Shown: positions 41,653 through 50,946, numbered from the stretch's first letter. The stretch is DNA of 64,000 nt from DAITAZ01 sp036824045 (GCA_036824045.1 DAITAZ010000019.1:1-64000), one strand, 5' to 3'. The notes: generated by a model not told the origin, from the sequence alone. A program made the numbers and translations.

Positions 41653-44397
41653 ATGCTGACCGGATCGGTGATCGTTCTTGTATCGCTGCTCTATCTCGCG
41701 GTGCTCTTTGCGGTTGCCCATTTCGGCGACAAGCGCTCGGACGTCGGGCGCTCGATTATTGATAACCCGCTCATCTACTCCCTTTCGCTCGCTGTTTACT
41801 GCACCACATGGACCTATTACGGGAGCGTGGGGCGCGCGGCCAGCGGAGGCGCCGGCTTTCTGCCGATTTACCTGGGGCCGACACTGATGGCGGCTCTGTG
41901 GGGGCTGACCCAGCTCAGAATGGTCCGGATCAGCAAGGCCAACCGGATCACCTCCATTGCCGATTTCATTGCATCCCGCTACGGCAAGAGCCAGTTGCTT
42001 GGCGGGCTGGTAACCGTCATCGCCGTGGTCGGCGTGGTGCCTTACATCGCCCTTCAACTCAAAGCGGTGTCGAGCAGCTTCACGATCCTCCTGAGCTACC
42101 CGGAGATCCGCATGCCTGGCGGGGCGGGGGGCGTGCCCGTGCTACAGGACACGGCGTTTTACGTGGCGCTCATCCTGGCCTTGTTTACGGTGCTGTTCGG
42201 CACCCGCCATCTGGATGCTTCGGAACGGCACGAAGGTATGGTTGCGGCAGTCGCCTTTGAATCCGTGGTCAAACTGCTGGCGTTTGTAGCGGTTGGCGCC
42301 TACGTTACCTACGGACTCTACGACGGATTTGGCGACATCTTCCAACGCGCGGCGGATGACCCACGTTTGGCACGGTTGCTGGTATTCGACGACAGCAGCG
42401 GAGATGCTTATGGCGGTTGGGCCTCGCTGACCGTGTTGTCGATGCTGAGCGTGATGCTGCTGCCCCGCCAGTTCCAGGTGGGGGTGGTGGAGAACGTTAA
42501 CGAGGCTCACCTGCGCCGGGCGATCTGGCTGTTCCCTTTGTATCTGCTGCTCATCAACGTCTTCGTGCTGCCGCTGGCCCTGGGCGGACTGCTCCATTTC
42601 CCCAATGGTCAGGTGGACGCGGACACCTTTGTTCTGACGTTGCCCATGGCGTCTCGTCAGGAATGGTTGGCCTTGCTGGTCTTTCTCGGCGGGCTCTCCG
42701 CTGCTACCGGCATGGTGATCGTGGAAACCATCGCGCTGTCGACCATGGTTTGCAACGATCTGGTGATGCCGGTCTTGCTCCGCCAGCGCTGGTGGGGTAT
42801 CCAGCGGCGGCAGGATCTCTCCAGCCTGCTGCTTGCCATCCGCAGAGGCGCCATCGGCGTGGTGCTCGCATTGGGTTACCTCTACTTCCGGGTGGCGGGT
42901 GAAGCCTATGCCCTGGTCAGTATCGGACTGATCTCTTTCGCTGCGGTGGCACAGTTCGCACCGGCCATCTTCGGCGGCATCTTCTGGAAGGGTGGAACCC
43001 GCGCGGGTGCGGTATCGGGGCTGGTGGGGGGGTTTGCGCTCTGGGCCTACACGCTGTTGCTGCCTTCCTTCGCCAAATCGGGATGGTTGCCCCTGGCGTT
43101 CGTGGAGGCGGGGCCGTTTGGATGGGCGCTGCTGAAACCGCAGGCATTGTTCGGGCTCACGGGGCTGGACGCGATCTCCCACGGGTTGTTCTGGAGTCTG
43201 CTGGCCAACATCGGCTTGTACGTGGCCGTTTCCCTGGGGGGGCGGCCGAGTGCCGTCGAAGCCAGCCAGGCCACCATTTTTGTGGATGTGATGAAGCACC
43301 AGGACGGCTTCGGAGCCGGCTCCCGGTTCTGGCGCGGTCGGGCGCGAGTGGGGGATCTGCAGAGCTTGCTCGGCAGGTTCCTGGGCCCGGAGCGTGCCCA
43401 GGCAGCGTTTCGCCTCTACGCCCACCGTCGGGGGCTGGACCGGATCGAGGAGCTTCAGGCGGATGCCGGGCTGGTGCACCACGCGGAGACGCTCCTGGCG
43501 GGGGCCATCGGCAGCGCCTCCGCCCGCGTGATGATCGCGTCCGTGGTTCAGGAAGAACCCCTGGGGCTGGACGAGGTCATGAATATCCTTGATGAGGCCT
43601 CTCAGGTGCGGGCCTACAGCCGCCAACTGGAGCAAAAATCCCAGGAACTGGAGGCGGCCACGCGGGAGCTGCGTGAGGCCAACGCGCGCCTGATGGAACT
43701 CGACCATCTGAAGGATGACTTCATGTCGTCCGTCACCCACGAACTGCGGACACCGCTCACTTCCATACGCGCCTTCTCCGAGATTCTTTTTGACGACCCG
43801 GGCATGGATGATGCCGAGCGGCAGCATTTCCTCGGCATTATCGTCAAGGAAACCGAGCGTCTGACCCGGCTGGTCAATCAGGTGCTGGACATGGCCAAGA
43901 TCGAGTCCGGGAACGCGGAGTGGCATTCCGTCGAACTCGATCTTCGGGAGGTGGTGCAGCAGTCCGTAGAATCCTGCAGTCAGCTCTATCGGGACAAGGG
44001 CGCCGCGCTGGCGCTTGATCTGCCAGAATCGGTGCCAAGCCTGATGGCGGATCGGGACCGGCTGGTGCAGGTGATGTTGAATCTGCTCTCCAACGCCGTG
44101 AAGTTCGTGGAGCCGGGGCGAGGGCGGGTGCAGGTCAGACTGAGCGCAACGCCGGAAGCGCTGCGCGTTGATGTGCAGGACAATGGGCCGGGCATCGCAA
44201 AGCCGGACCAGCAGGTTATATTCGAGAAATTCCGTCAGGGTGGCGACACCATGACCAACAAGCCCCAGGGGACAGGCCTGGGGTTGCCCATCAGCCGGCA
44301 GATCGTCGAGCATTTTGGCGGCCGGCTGTGGGTGGAGAGCGAGCCGGGGGCCGGGGCGACATTCTCGTTCCTGCTGCCGCTGGGCCGCAGTACATAA
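41653..44397 (+). CDS. Sodium:solute symporter-type sensor histidine kinase
   Basis: The 914-residue protein has a symporter-like N-terminal half with about 13 transmembrane segments (residues 1-545), a linker and coiled coil, a HisKA domain with phospho-acceptor His696 (SSVTHELRTPLTSIRAF) and an ATPase domain (NLLSNAVKF, DNGPGIAKPDQ, GTGLGLPISRQIVEHFGG). This is the CbrA/CrbS architecture linked to acetate or amino-acid utilisation. It signals to the response regulator 46 bases downstream. Confidence 0.94.
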   Translation: MLTGSVIVLVSLLYLAVLFAVAHFGDKRSDVGRSIIDNPLIYSLSLAVYCTTWTYYGSVGRAASGGAGFLPIYLGPTLMAALWGLTQLRMVRISKANRITSIADFIASRYGKSQLLGGLVTVIAVVGVVPYIALQLKAVSSSFTILLSYPEIRMPGGAGGVPVLQDTAFYVALILALFTVLFGTRHLDASERHEGMVAAVAFESVVKLLAFVAVGAYVTYGLYDGFGDIFQRAADDPRLARLLVFDDSSGDAYGGWASLTVLSMLSVMLLPRQFQVGVVENVNEAHLRRAIWLFPLYLLLINVFVLPLALGGLLHFPNGQVDADTFVLTLPMASRQEWLALLVFLGGLSAATGMVIVETIALSTMVCNDLVMPVLLRQRWWGIQRRQDLSSLLLAIRRGAIGVVLALGYLYFRVAGEAYALVSIGLISFAAVAQFAPAIFGGIFWKGGTRAGAVSGLVGGFALWAYTLLLPSFAKSGWLPLAFVEAGPFGWALLKPQALFGLTGLDAISHGLFWSLLANIGLYVAVSLGGRPSAVEASQATIFVDVMKHQDGFGAGSRFWRGRARVGDLQSLLGRFLGPERAQAAFRLYAHRRGLDRIEELQADAGLVHHAETLLAGAIGSASARVMIASVVQEEPLGLDEVMNILDEASQVRAYSRQLEQKSQELEAATRELREANARLMELDHLKDDFMSSVTHELRTPLTSIRAFSEILFDDPGMDDAERQHFLGIIVKETERLTRLVNQVLDMAKIESGNAEWHSVELDLREVVQQSVESCSQLYRDKGAALALDLPESVPSLMADRDRLVQVMLNLLSNAVKFVEPGRGRVQVRLSATPEALRVDVQDNGPGIAKPDQQVIFEKFRQGGDTMTNKPQGTGLGLPISRQIVEHFGGRLWVESEPGAGATFSFLLPLGRST

Positions 44398-44442
44398 GAA
44401 GCCCCTGCGGGGGCCACGACAACACTTGGAGGAGAGGGCAGC

Positions 44443-44814
44443 ATGAGCAAGAAAGTTCTGATCGTCGACGATGAGCCCAACATCGTGATCTCGTTGGAGT
44501 TCCTCATGAAGCGGGAGGGGTTCGAGGTGTCCGTGGCCCGCGATGGCGAGGAGGCGCTGGCCAAGGTCGCGGAGGTGATGCCCGACGTGGTGTTGCTGGA
44601 CGTGATGATGCCGCGCAAGAACGGCCTGGAGGTGTGCCAGCAGTTGCGCGCCGACCCTGCTTACCAGCAGACGCGCATCGTCATGCTCACTGCCAAAGGG
44701 CGGGACACCGAAGTGGCCAAGGGCCTTGCCCTGGGGGCCGATGCCTATATGACCAAGCCTTTTGCCACCAAGGAGTTGGTGGCTGAAGTGCGTCGCCTGC
44801 TTGGGGTGTCATGA
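44443..44814 (+). CDS. Single-domain response regulator
   Basis: The 123-residue CheY-like receiver has the acidic pocket DDEP, phospho-acceptor D53 (VVLLDVMMPRKNG) and YMTKPF. It has no DNA-binding output domain, unlike the LuxR-type CrbR partner of CrbS in vibrios. It probably passes the signal by protein contact. It overlaps the next gene by 4 bases. Confidence 0.94.
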   Translation: MSKKVLIVDDEPNIVISLEFLMKREGFEVSVARDGEEALAKVAEVMPDVVLLDVMMPRKNGLEVCQQLRADPAYQQTRIVMLTAKGRDTEVAKGLALGADAYMTKPFATKELVAEVRRLLGVS

Positions 44815-46994
44815 TGGGCGGGAAAGGCAAGTTGTTGCTGGCGGTGGGGGGCGCTGTCGCTGTTCTGCTGGGTGGGCTGGGGCTGTTGGGGTACGCCTTT
44901 TTTGCCGATCTGTCGGCGACCGAGCGGGAGGTGCTCGACCCCATCCTCGAGCCGCGCCTCGGGTTGCTGATCATCGTCGTCCTGCTGTGGGTGCTGATCA
45001 GCGCGGCGCTGGTTTCCAATGCCCTCAAAGCGTACATCCAGGGCGCACTCAAACTGGGCGAGGAGGCTGGGCTGCTGGTCAACGCCGACGCAACCCGCCG
45101 CCTGCAGTTTGAGGGCGCCGAGGAGTTTGCCCCCATCACCAAAGCCATCAACCAGCTGGCCGAGCAGCGGGAGGCCCTGCAGCACGACGTGGAGGCCCGC
45201 GTGCGGGAAGCGCGCCAGTCGGTGGAAGAGGAGAAGAACCGGCTGGCAGCCCTCATGTCCGAACTGAACCAGAGTGTGGTGGTGTGCAACCTGGATGGCC
45301 GCATCCTGCTCTACAACAGCCGAGCCCGGCTGCAGTTCAAGGCGCTGTCCGATACGCCCACGGCGGCGGGCGGGGGGGAGCTGATCGGTCTGGGCCGCTC
45401 GATTTATACGCTCTTCGAACGCAATCTGATTTCCCACGCGCTGGAGAGCATCCAGCACCGGTTGCGTCGGGAGGGGGCACAGCCGGTGGCGAACTTTGTG
45501 ACCACCACCCGCGCCGGCCAGCTGATCCGCGTGAACATGGCGCCTGTAATGGGGGCCGTGACCGGGAGCGAAGGAGAGGCGCCCGAGCGGGTCGTCACCG
45601 GCTATGTGCTGACTCTGGACAACATCACCCGCAGTTTCGAGACGGAGTCCAATCGGGACGAAATCCTGCAGACCCTCACGGAGGGCAGCCGTGCTTCTCT
45701 GGCCAACGTGCGGGCGGCCGTGGAAACCCTGCTGGACTACCCGGATATGGAGGGCGAGGACCGGGATCGCTTTGTACGCGTGATCAGCGACGAAGTGCGC
45801 ATCATGAGTCAGCGGCTGGATAACACCTCCAACGAGTTTGCGGGGGCGCTCAAGGCGCGCTGGCCGCTGGAGGAAATGCTCGGCACAGATCTGGTGGCGG
45901 CGGCGCAGCGGCGCATTGAGAGCCTGATGAGCCTGCCCACCAAACTCGAAGAGCTGGACCCCGATGCCTGGGTCAAGGTGGACAGCTTCTCGCTCATTCA
46001 GGGGCTGGCCTACCTTGCCTGGCGCCTGAAGGATGACCTGGAAGTGCGCGAAGTACGCTTCCGCATGCAGCCTGCGGGGCGCCTCGTCCATCTGGATTTG
46101 ATCTGGACCGGCACCATGGTTAGCACCGAAACCCTGATGAACTGGGAGCTGGAGTCCATGAACATCGGTGCGGAAACCAGCCCGCTCACCCTCCGCGATG
46201 TGATCGACCGCCACGGCGGCGAGATCTGGGCGCAGCGGGAAAAGGTTTCCCACAGGCAGTTCTTCCGTCTGCTGCTGCCTTCCGCTTCGCCTCAGGAGAG
46301 TCTGGCGGCAGAAACCTACCTGCGGGGTGACAGCCGGCCGGAGTACTACGATTTCGACCTCTTCCGCACGCAGGAGAGCAGTCACGAGCTGGATGACCGT
46401 CTGCTCTCCGAGCTGACCTTTACCGTCTTTGACACGGAAACCACCGGGCTGCGTCCGTCCGAAGGGGATGAGATCATCCAGATCGGTGGCGCTCGCATCG
46501 TCAACGGCAAGTTGCTGCGGCAGGAAGTGTTCGACCAGCTGGTCGACCCGCGTCGGCCACTGGACCCGGAATCGGCGCATATCCACGGCATCACGGCCGA
46601 AATGCTGGAAAACCAGCCCACCATCCACAAGGTGCTGCCGGCTTTTCACGCCTTCTGTTCCGACACTGTGCTGGTGGCGCACAACGCGGCCTTCGACATG
46701 CGCTTCCTGCAGATGAAGGAAGATGTGACGGGAATCAAGTTCACGCAGCCACTGCTCGATACACTGCTGCTTTCCGCCGTCATCCATCCCAATCAGGAGT
46801 CCCACCGCCTAGAGGCGATTGCCGAGCGGCTGGGGGTCAACATCATCGGTCGGCACAACGCCGTGGGCGATTCCATCGTCACCGGGGAGGTGTTCCTGAA
46901 GATGCTGCCGCTCCTGGCGGAAAAAGGCATCCGCACCCTGCGCGAGGCCCGGGAGGCGTCCGAAAAGAGTTACTACGCCCGCGTTAAATATTGA
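44811..46994 (+). CDS. Membrane-anchored degenerate sensor kinase fused to a DEDDh 3'-5' exonuclease
   Basis: The 727-residue protein has two N-terminal transmembrane segments (residues about 8-30 and 47-68), a HAMP-like linker and coiled coil (70-150), a PAS-like domain (about 155-275), a DHp-like helix pair without the phospho-acceptor His (SRASLANVRAAVETLL), a degenerate ATPase-like domain ending DRHGGEIWAQRE, and a C-terminal DnaQ-type exonuclease. The nuclease residues look intact: D541, E543 (FDTETTGL), D in AHNAAFDMRF, H and D in GRHNAVGD. It lies in the acetate sensing operon. Function is unknown; nuclease activity is inferred. Confidence 0.9.
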   Translation: MMGGKGKLLLAVGGAVAVLLGGLGLLGYAFFADLSATEREVLDPILEPRLGLLIIVVLLWVLISAALVSNALKAYIQGALKLGEEAGLLVNADATRRLQFEGAEEFAPITKAINQLAEQREALQHDVEARVREARQSVEEEKNRLAALMSELNQSVVVCNLDGRILLYNSRARLQFKALSDTPTAAGGGELIGLGRSIYTLFERNLISHALESIQHRLRREGAQPVANFVTTTRAGQLIRVNMAPVMGAVTGSEGEAPERVVTGYVLTLDNITRSFETESNRDEILQTLTEGSRASLANVRAAVETLLDYPDMEGEDRDRFVRVISDEVRIMSQRLDNTSNEFAGALKARWPLEEMLGTDLVAAAQRRIESLMSLPTKLEELDPDAWVKVDSFSLIQGLAYLAWRLKDDLEVREVRFRMQPAGRLVHLDLIWTGTMVSTETLMNWELESMNIGAETSPLTLRDVIDRHGGEIWAQREKVSHRQFFRLLLPSASPQESLAAETYLRGDSRPEYYDFDLFRTQESSHELDDRLLSELTFTVFDTETTGLRPSEGDEIIQIGGARIVNGKLLRQEVFDQLVDPRRPLDPESAHIHGITAEMLENQPTIHKVLPAFHAFCSDTVLVAHNAAFDMRFLQMKEDVTGIKFTQPLLDTLLLSAVIHPNQESHRLEAIAERLGVNIIGRHNAVGDSIVTGEVFLKMLPLLAEKGIRTLREAREASEKSYYARVKY

Positions 46995-47005
46995 GGCCCT
47001 ATATC

Positions 47006-48472
47006 GTGTTGGAAGAGCAGTTCGAGTCGTTCGGCGAGCAGGAAGAATCCACCCTTTACAGTCCGCTTGGCGCCATGATCCGGCGCCGGCCGGTCACCGT
47101 GCCCATGGGCACCCCCTTGCGCAAGGTGCTGGAGGCAATGGACAGCAACCGTATCGGGGCCATCATCGTCATCGACGAGGCGACCGAACGGCCCCGCGGC
47201 ATTTTCACCCTGCAGGATCTGCTGCGCCGGGTGTCGCTGAAGGAGGTGCCCCTGGAACAGCCGGTGGATTCGGTCATGACCTGGAACCTGATCACCATGC
47301 GGCCCCAAAGCACGGGGTATCAGGCAGCGGTGATGATGTCCCGGCGCAATGTCCGCCATCTGGTCGTCACTGATCACAGCGGCCGGCTGATGGGCATCGT
47401 GTCGCAGAATGACCTCTACGCCATTCAGCGGGCGGGGGTGAAGGAGGTGAGCATCGAGATCCGCGAGGCGGAAGATGTGCGCCAGCTACAAGGGGTGGCC
47501 AAATCCATCCGCCGCCTCTCCGACACCATGCTGGGGCAGGGGGTGGGGGCAGAGTGGCTGACGCATTTCATCTCCACCCTCAATGATCTGCTCACGCTTC
47601 GCCTGATTGAACTCACCGAGCGGGAATTCGATCTGCCGGACGTGCCCTGGTGCTGGATCTCCCTCGGCTCGGAAGGGCGCTTCGAGCAAACCTTCAGCAC
47701 CGATCAGGATAATGGGATCATCTTCGACTGCCCTTCGGGAGAGGCTGCTGCAGTACGCGAGCGCTTCCTGCCCTTTGCGCTGGCGGTCAACCAGAAGCTG
47801 GATGAATGCGGGTTCCCCTTGTGCAAGGGCAACATCATGGCCAGCAATCCGGAATGGTGTCTCTCTCTGGAGGAGTGGCGCTCCCAGTTCTCCACCTGGA
47901 TTTACGAGCCCAAACCAGAAGCCTTGCTCAATGCCTCCATCTTCTTCGATTTCCGGGCCCTCTACGGCGCCGAGGAGCTTGCCGACAAGTTGCGGGACTG
48001 GCTGCTGACGCTGACGGGGTCCGCCAACCTGTTCCTGAGGATGATGGCGGCCAACGCCCTGCAGTTCTCGCCACCCATCGGGATCATCCGGGATTTCGTC
48101 TACGATGATTCCAAGGAGTTTCCCCACACCATCGACCTCAAACTCATGGGGTCACGCTTGTTCGTTGATGCAGCACGAATTTTTGCACTGGCCAGTGGAG
48201 TCGGCCATACCGGGACGGTGCAGCGGCTGCGCGCGGTTGCGGAAAAGATGCGCCTCGGCAAAGAGGACATCCATGCGGTCATCGAAGGTTTCTACTTCAT
48301 CCAGGAACTGCGCCTGAAGCATCAGCACGCATTGGAAGCCAGTTCGGAGGAGGGTTCTCCGAACCGGGTGAATCCCGACCAGCTGAACGAGCTGGATCGC
48401 CACGTGCTGAAAGAGGCCTTCAAGCAAGCCAAAAAGCTGCAGCAGCGCTTACAGCTCGACTACCGCATCTGA
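47006..48472 (+). CDS. CBS-domain protein with DUF294 nucleotidyltransferase domain
   Basis: The roughly 488-residue protein has a CBS pair (residues about 20-145), a nucleotidyltransferase-like DUF294 domain (LGSEGRFEQTFSTDQDNG) and a DUF294_C helical tail. CBS pairs bind adenine nucleotides. GTG at 47006 has GAGG nine bases before it; a TTG at 46991 overlapping the previous stop is the alternative. A companion of acetate symporter genes in many proteobacteria; biochemical role unknown. Confidence 0.88.
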   Translation: MLEEQFESFGEQEESTLYSPLGAMIRRRPVTVPMGTPLRKVLEAMDSNRIGAIIVIDEATERPRGIFTLQDLLRRVSLKEVPLEQPVDSVMTWNLITMRPQSTGYQAAVMMSRRNVRHLVVTDHSGRLMGIVSQNDLYAIQRAGVKEVSIEIREAEDVRQLQGVAKSIRRLSDTMLGQGVGAEWLTHFISTLNDLLTLRLIELTEREFDLPDVPWCWISLGSEGRFEQTFSTDQDNGIIFDCPSGEAAAVRERFLPFALAVNQKLDECGFPLCKGNIMASNPEWCLSLEEWRSQFSTWIYEPKPEALLNASIFFDFRALYGAEELADKLRDWLLTLTGSANLFLRMMAANALQFSPPIGIIRDFVYDDSKEFPHTIDLKLMGSRLFVDAARIFALASGVGHTGTVQRLRAVAEKMRLGKEDIHAVIEGFYFIQELRLKHQHALEASSEEGSPNRVNPDQLNELDRHVLKEAFKQAKKLQQRLQLDYRI

Positions 48473-48570
48473 GGTGCTCGCCTGTGCGTCCGGGCCGGTT
48501 GCCGGGCGCACACCCGGCATCTTGACCGGCCGCGTTTGTGGCACACTCCTTCGCATCCAGAGGGGGGCAC

Positions 48571-48654
48571 ATGGCAGACATATCCGGTCAAGGCATGCAC
48601 GGTGAGCTTGACAGCTACTTTGCAGGCGGCGCCACCCCGGCGGTGGCTGCCTGA
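48571..48654 (+). CDS. 27-codon ORF coupled to the symporter gene
   Basis: An ATG at 48571 behind a strong purine-rich site (GAGGGGGG) opens a 27-residue frame (MADISGQGMHGELDSYFAGG...) whose TGA abuts the ATG of the symporter. The symporter start has only a weak ribosome-binding site of its own, so the short frame may couple its translation. No conserved domain, may be a leader peptide. Confidence 0.4.
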   Translation: MADISGQGMHGELDSYFAGGATPAVAA

Positions 48655-50727
48655 ATGTTCTCCGCGATTTCCCAGCAAGCTTTCGCTCGGCACCTGCGGC
48701 GGGTGTATGGCTGGTACACGGTTGGGTTCATCCTCTTTCTGACGCTCTTGACCTCGCTGGAGCAGGTGGGGTTATCCAAGCGCTGGATCGGCTATTCCTT
48801 TCTCCTGGCCACGGTGGCGCTGTACGCCGCCATTGGCATCCTGAGCCGCACCTCGGATCTCGCGGAATACTACGTCGCCGGGCGCCGGGTTCCCGCCGTC
48901 TATAACGGCATGGCCATTGGCGCCGATTGGATGAGCGCCGCCTCCTTCATCGGCCTGGCCGGCACCTTGTACCTTTCCGGCTATGCGGGCCTGGCTTTCG
49001 TGATGGGCTGGACCGGGGGCTATTGCCTGGTGGCATTGCTGTTGGCCCCGTATCTGCGGCGCTTCGGCGAGTTCACCATTCCTGATTTTCTCGGTGCCCG
49101 CTACGGGGGGAGTCTGCCTCGCCTGCTGGGGGTGGTGGCCACCGTGCTGTGCTCGTTTACCTATGTGGTGGCGCAGATCTATGGCGTGGGCCTCATCACC
49201 ACCCGTCTCACCGGTGTTTCCTTCGAGCTCGGGATTTTCCTTGGGCTTGGAGGCATTTTGGTCTGCTCGTTCCTTGGTGGCATGCGTGCGGTCACCTGGA
49301 CCCAGGTAGCCCAGTACATCATTCTCATCGTTGCATACATGATTCCCGTGGTGTGGCTGGCGGCCAAGCACACCCATGTGCCGCTCCCGCAGATCGTGTA
49401 TGGCTCGGTGCTCGAAAAAGTTTCGGAGCGGGAGCGGCAATTGGTGGCCGACCCCAGGGAACACGAAGTTCAGGACGTGTTTCGGGGGCGGGCTGCGGAT
49501 TACGAGGCCAAGCTCAGGGACGTCCGCGGATCGCTGTCGGCCGAACGGGCAGCCGCAGTCCAGCAGGTTGAGCGCCTCAAGAACGGAGGGGCGCCTGCCG
49601 CCCAGATTCACCGGGCAGAGCGTGCATTGGCCAGTTTGCCCAAGGACGAGGCCGCCGCCCGGGCCGCCTGGACCCGCGCCATGACTGCAGCGGAGGCCCG
49701 TTCCCGGCCCCTTGCCGGTATGCCGCCCCATGCCGAGCCGTTCCCCGGTCGGGACGAAGCCGAGCAGGGCGCGGCGCGCAAGAATTTCCTCGCGCTGGTG
49801 TTCTGCCTGATGGTGGGTACCGCAGCGCTCCCCCATATCCTCACGCGGTACTACACCACGCCCAGTGTTCGCGAGGCGCGGGAGTCGGTCGTGTGGTCGG
49901 CGCTGTTCATCTTCCTGCTCTACATCACCGCGCCAGCCTTTGCGGTACTGGTGAAATATGAAGTTTTCAGCAATCTGGTCGGGCAGGATATCTCCCGTCT
50001 TCCCGAGTGGATTGCCAAATGGTCGGCAGTAGACCGCAGCCTGCTCTCAGTGACCGACGTTAACGGGGACGGCATCCTTCAACTGGGTGAAATGGCCATC
50101 GACGGTGACATCGTCGTCCTGGCTACGCCCGAGATGGTGGGGCTACCTTACGTCATCTCCGGCCTCATTGCCGCGGGCGGTTTGGCCGCTGCGTTGTCCA
50201 CCGCCGATGGCCTGTTGCTCACCATTGCGAGTGCGCTCTCCCACGACTTTTATTACAAGATGGTCGATCCCCAGGCCACCACCCAGCGCCGTGTCGTGAT
50301 TTCAAAGATGTTGCTGGTGGTGGTGGCTCTGTGCGCAGCCTGGATGGCCACGCAGAAACCCGCGGACATCCTGTTTCTGGTTTCCGCGGCTTTTTCGCTT
50401 GCCGCTGCCGGTTTCTTTCCCGCGCTGGTATGCGGGATCTTCTGGCGCCGGGCTAACAAGTGGGGTGCAGCGGCGGGGATGCTGGTAGGGCTGGGGGTGA
50501 CGTTTGGCTACATGTGTCTTACCCAGCCGTGGCTGCGCTCCGTGTTCCAGGTGAGCGTACCGCTCAGCGAAGCGATCATCTGGGACATCCAGCCCATTTC
50601 GGCAGGCGTCTTCGGGGTGCCTCTCGGGTTCATGGCCAATATCGTGGTGAGCTTGCTGACGCCAGCACCGGGCCCGGAAATCGATTACCTGCTCGCCCGG
50701 GTTCGCTCACCCACTCCGGGCCCGTGA
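48655..50727 (+). CDS. Sodium:solute symporter, VC_2705/ActP-like
   Basis: The 690-residue transporter has the SSS core (DLAEYYVAGRRVPAVYNGMA, ADWMSAASFIGLAGTLYLSGY, GFFPALVCGIFWRRANKWG) and the EF-hand-like DVNGDGILQLGE of the VC_2705 family. About 118 extra residues (roughly 255-372), charged and helix-prone, interrupt the core between two transmembrane segments. It probably imports acetate or another monocarboxylate. The small DUF4212 subunit usually preceding this family is not present. Confidence 0.9.
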   Translation: MFSAISQQAFARHLRRVYGWYTVGFILFLTLLTSLEQVGLSKRWIGYSFLLATVALYAAIGILSRTSDLAEYYVAGRRVPAVYNGMAIGADWMSAASFIGLAGTLYLSGYAGLAFVMGWTGGYCLVALLLAPYLRRFGEFTIPDFLGARYGGSLPRLLGVVATVLCSFTYVVAQIYGVGLITTRLTGVSFELGIFLGLGGILVCSFLGGMRAVTWTQVAQYIILIVAYMIPVVWLAAKHTHVPLPQIVYGSVLEKVSERERQLVADPREHEVQDVFRGRAADYEAKLRDVRGSLSAERAAAVQQVERLKNGGAPAAQIHRAERALASLPKDEAAARAAWTRAMTAAEARSRPLAGMPPHAEPFPGRDEAEQGAARKNFLALVFCLMVGTAALPHILTRYYTTPSVREARESVVWSALFIFLLYITAPAFAVLVKYEVFSNLVGQDISRLPEWIAKWSAVDRSLLSVTDVNGDGILQLGEMAIDGDIVVLATPEMVGLPYVISGLIAAGGLAAALSTADGLLLTIASALSHDFYYKMVDPQATTQRRVVISKMLLVVVALCAAWMATQKPADILFLVSAAFSLAAAGFFPALVCGIFWRRANKWGAAAGMLVGLGVTFGYMCLTQPWLRSVFQVSVPLSEAIIWDIQPISAGVFGVPLGFMANIVVSLLTPAPGPEIDYLLARVRSPTPGP

Positions 50728-50746
50728 CACTTGAGCGCGGCGATAC

Positions 50747-50776
50747 TTGGCGAAAGGCGTTTCAGTGGCCTATAAT
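50747..50776 (+). promoter_or_regulatory. tRNA-Ser promoter
   Basis: A perfect -10 box TATAAT at 50771-50776 with TTGGCG at 50747-50752 and an 18-base spacer, about 40 bases before the tRNA. Confidence 0.75.
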
Positions 50777-50779
50777 GCT

Positions 50780-50815
50780 GAGCTTCGCGGACGGCAAGCC
50801 CTGACCGCGAAGCTC
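50780..50815 (+). promoter_or_regulatory. Hairpin in the tRNA-Ser leader
   Basis: Perfect 11-base arms GAGCTTCGCGG (50780-50790) and CCGCGAAGCTC (50805-50815) flank 14 bases, ending one base before the mature tRNA. It could be an RNase processing signal for the precursor. Confidence 0.55.
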
Positions 50816-50816
50816 A

Positions 50817-50909
50817 GGAGAGATGACCGAGTGGTTGAAGGTGCACGCCTGGAAAGCGTGTGTACGGCTTATCACCGTACCGAGGGTTCGAATCCCTCTC
50901 TCTCCGCCA
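50817..50909 (+). tRNA. tRNA-Ser (GGA)
   Basis: A 93-base class II tRNA with acceptor stem GGAGAGA/TCTCTCC, anticodon loop CTGGAAA (anticodon GGA at 50851-50853), a long variable arm, TTCGAATC in the T loop and encoded CCA. It reads UCC and UCU codons. Confidence 0.97.
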
Positions 50910-50920
50910 GGAATTCCGAA

Positions 50921-50946
50921 AGCCCGCTGTTTCAGCGGGCTTTTTC
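50921..50946 (+). terminator. Terminator after tRNA-Ser
   Basis: Stem AGCCCGCTG/CAGCGGGCT (roughly 50921-50929 with 50933-50941) followed by five T. The stop codon of ada on the other strand lies inside this hairpin. Confidence 0.9.

Noticed and set aside
42142..44313. A 723-codon minus-strand frame opposite the sensor kinase
   Set aside because: Translation is His/Gln/Pro-rich and motif-free; the plus-strand kinase is certain.
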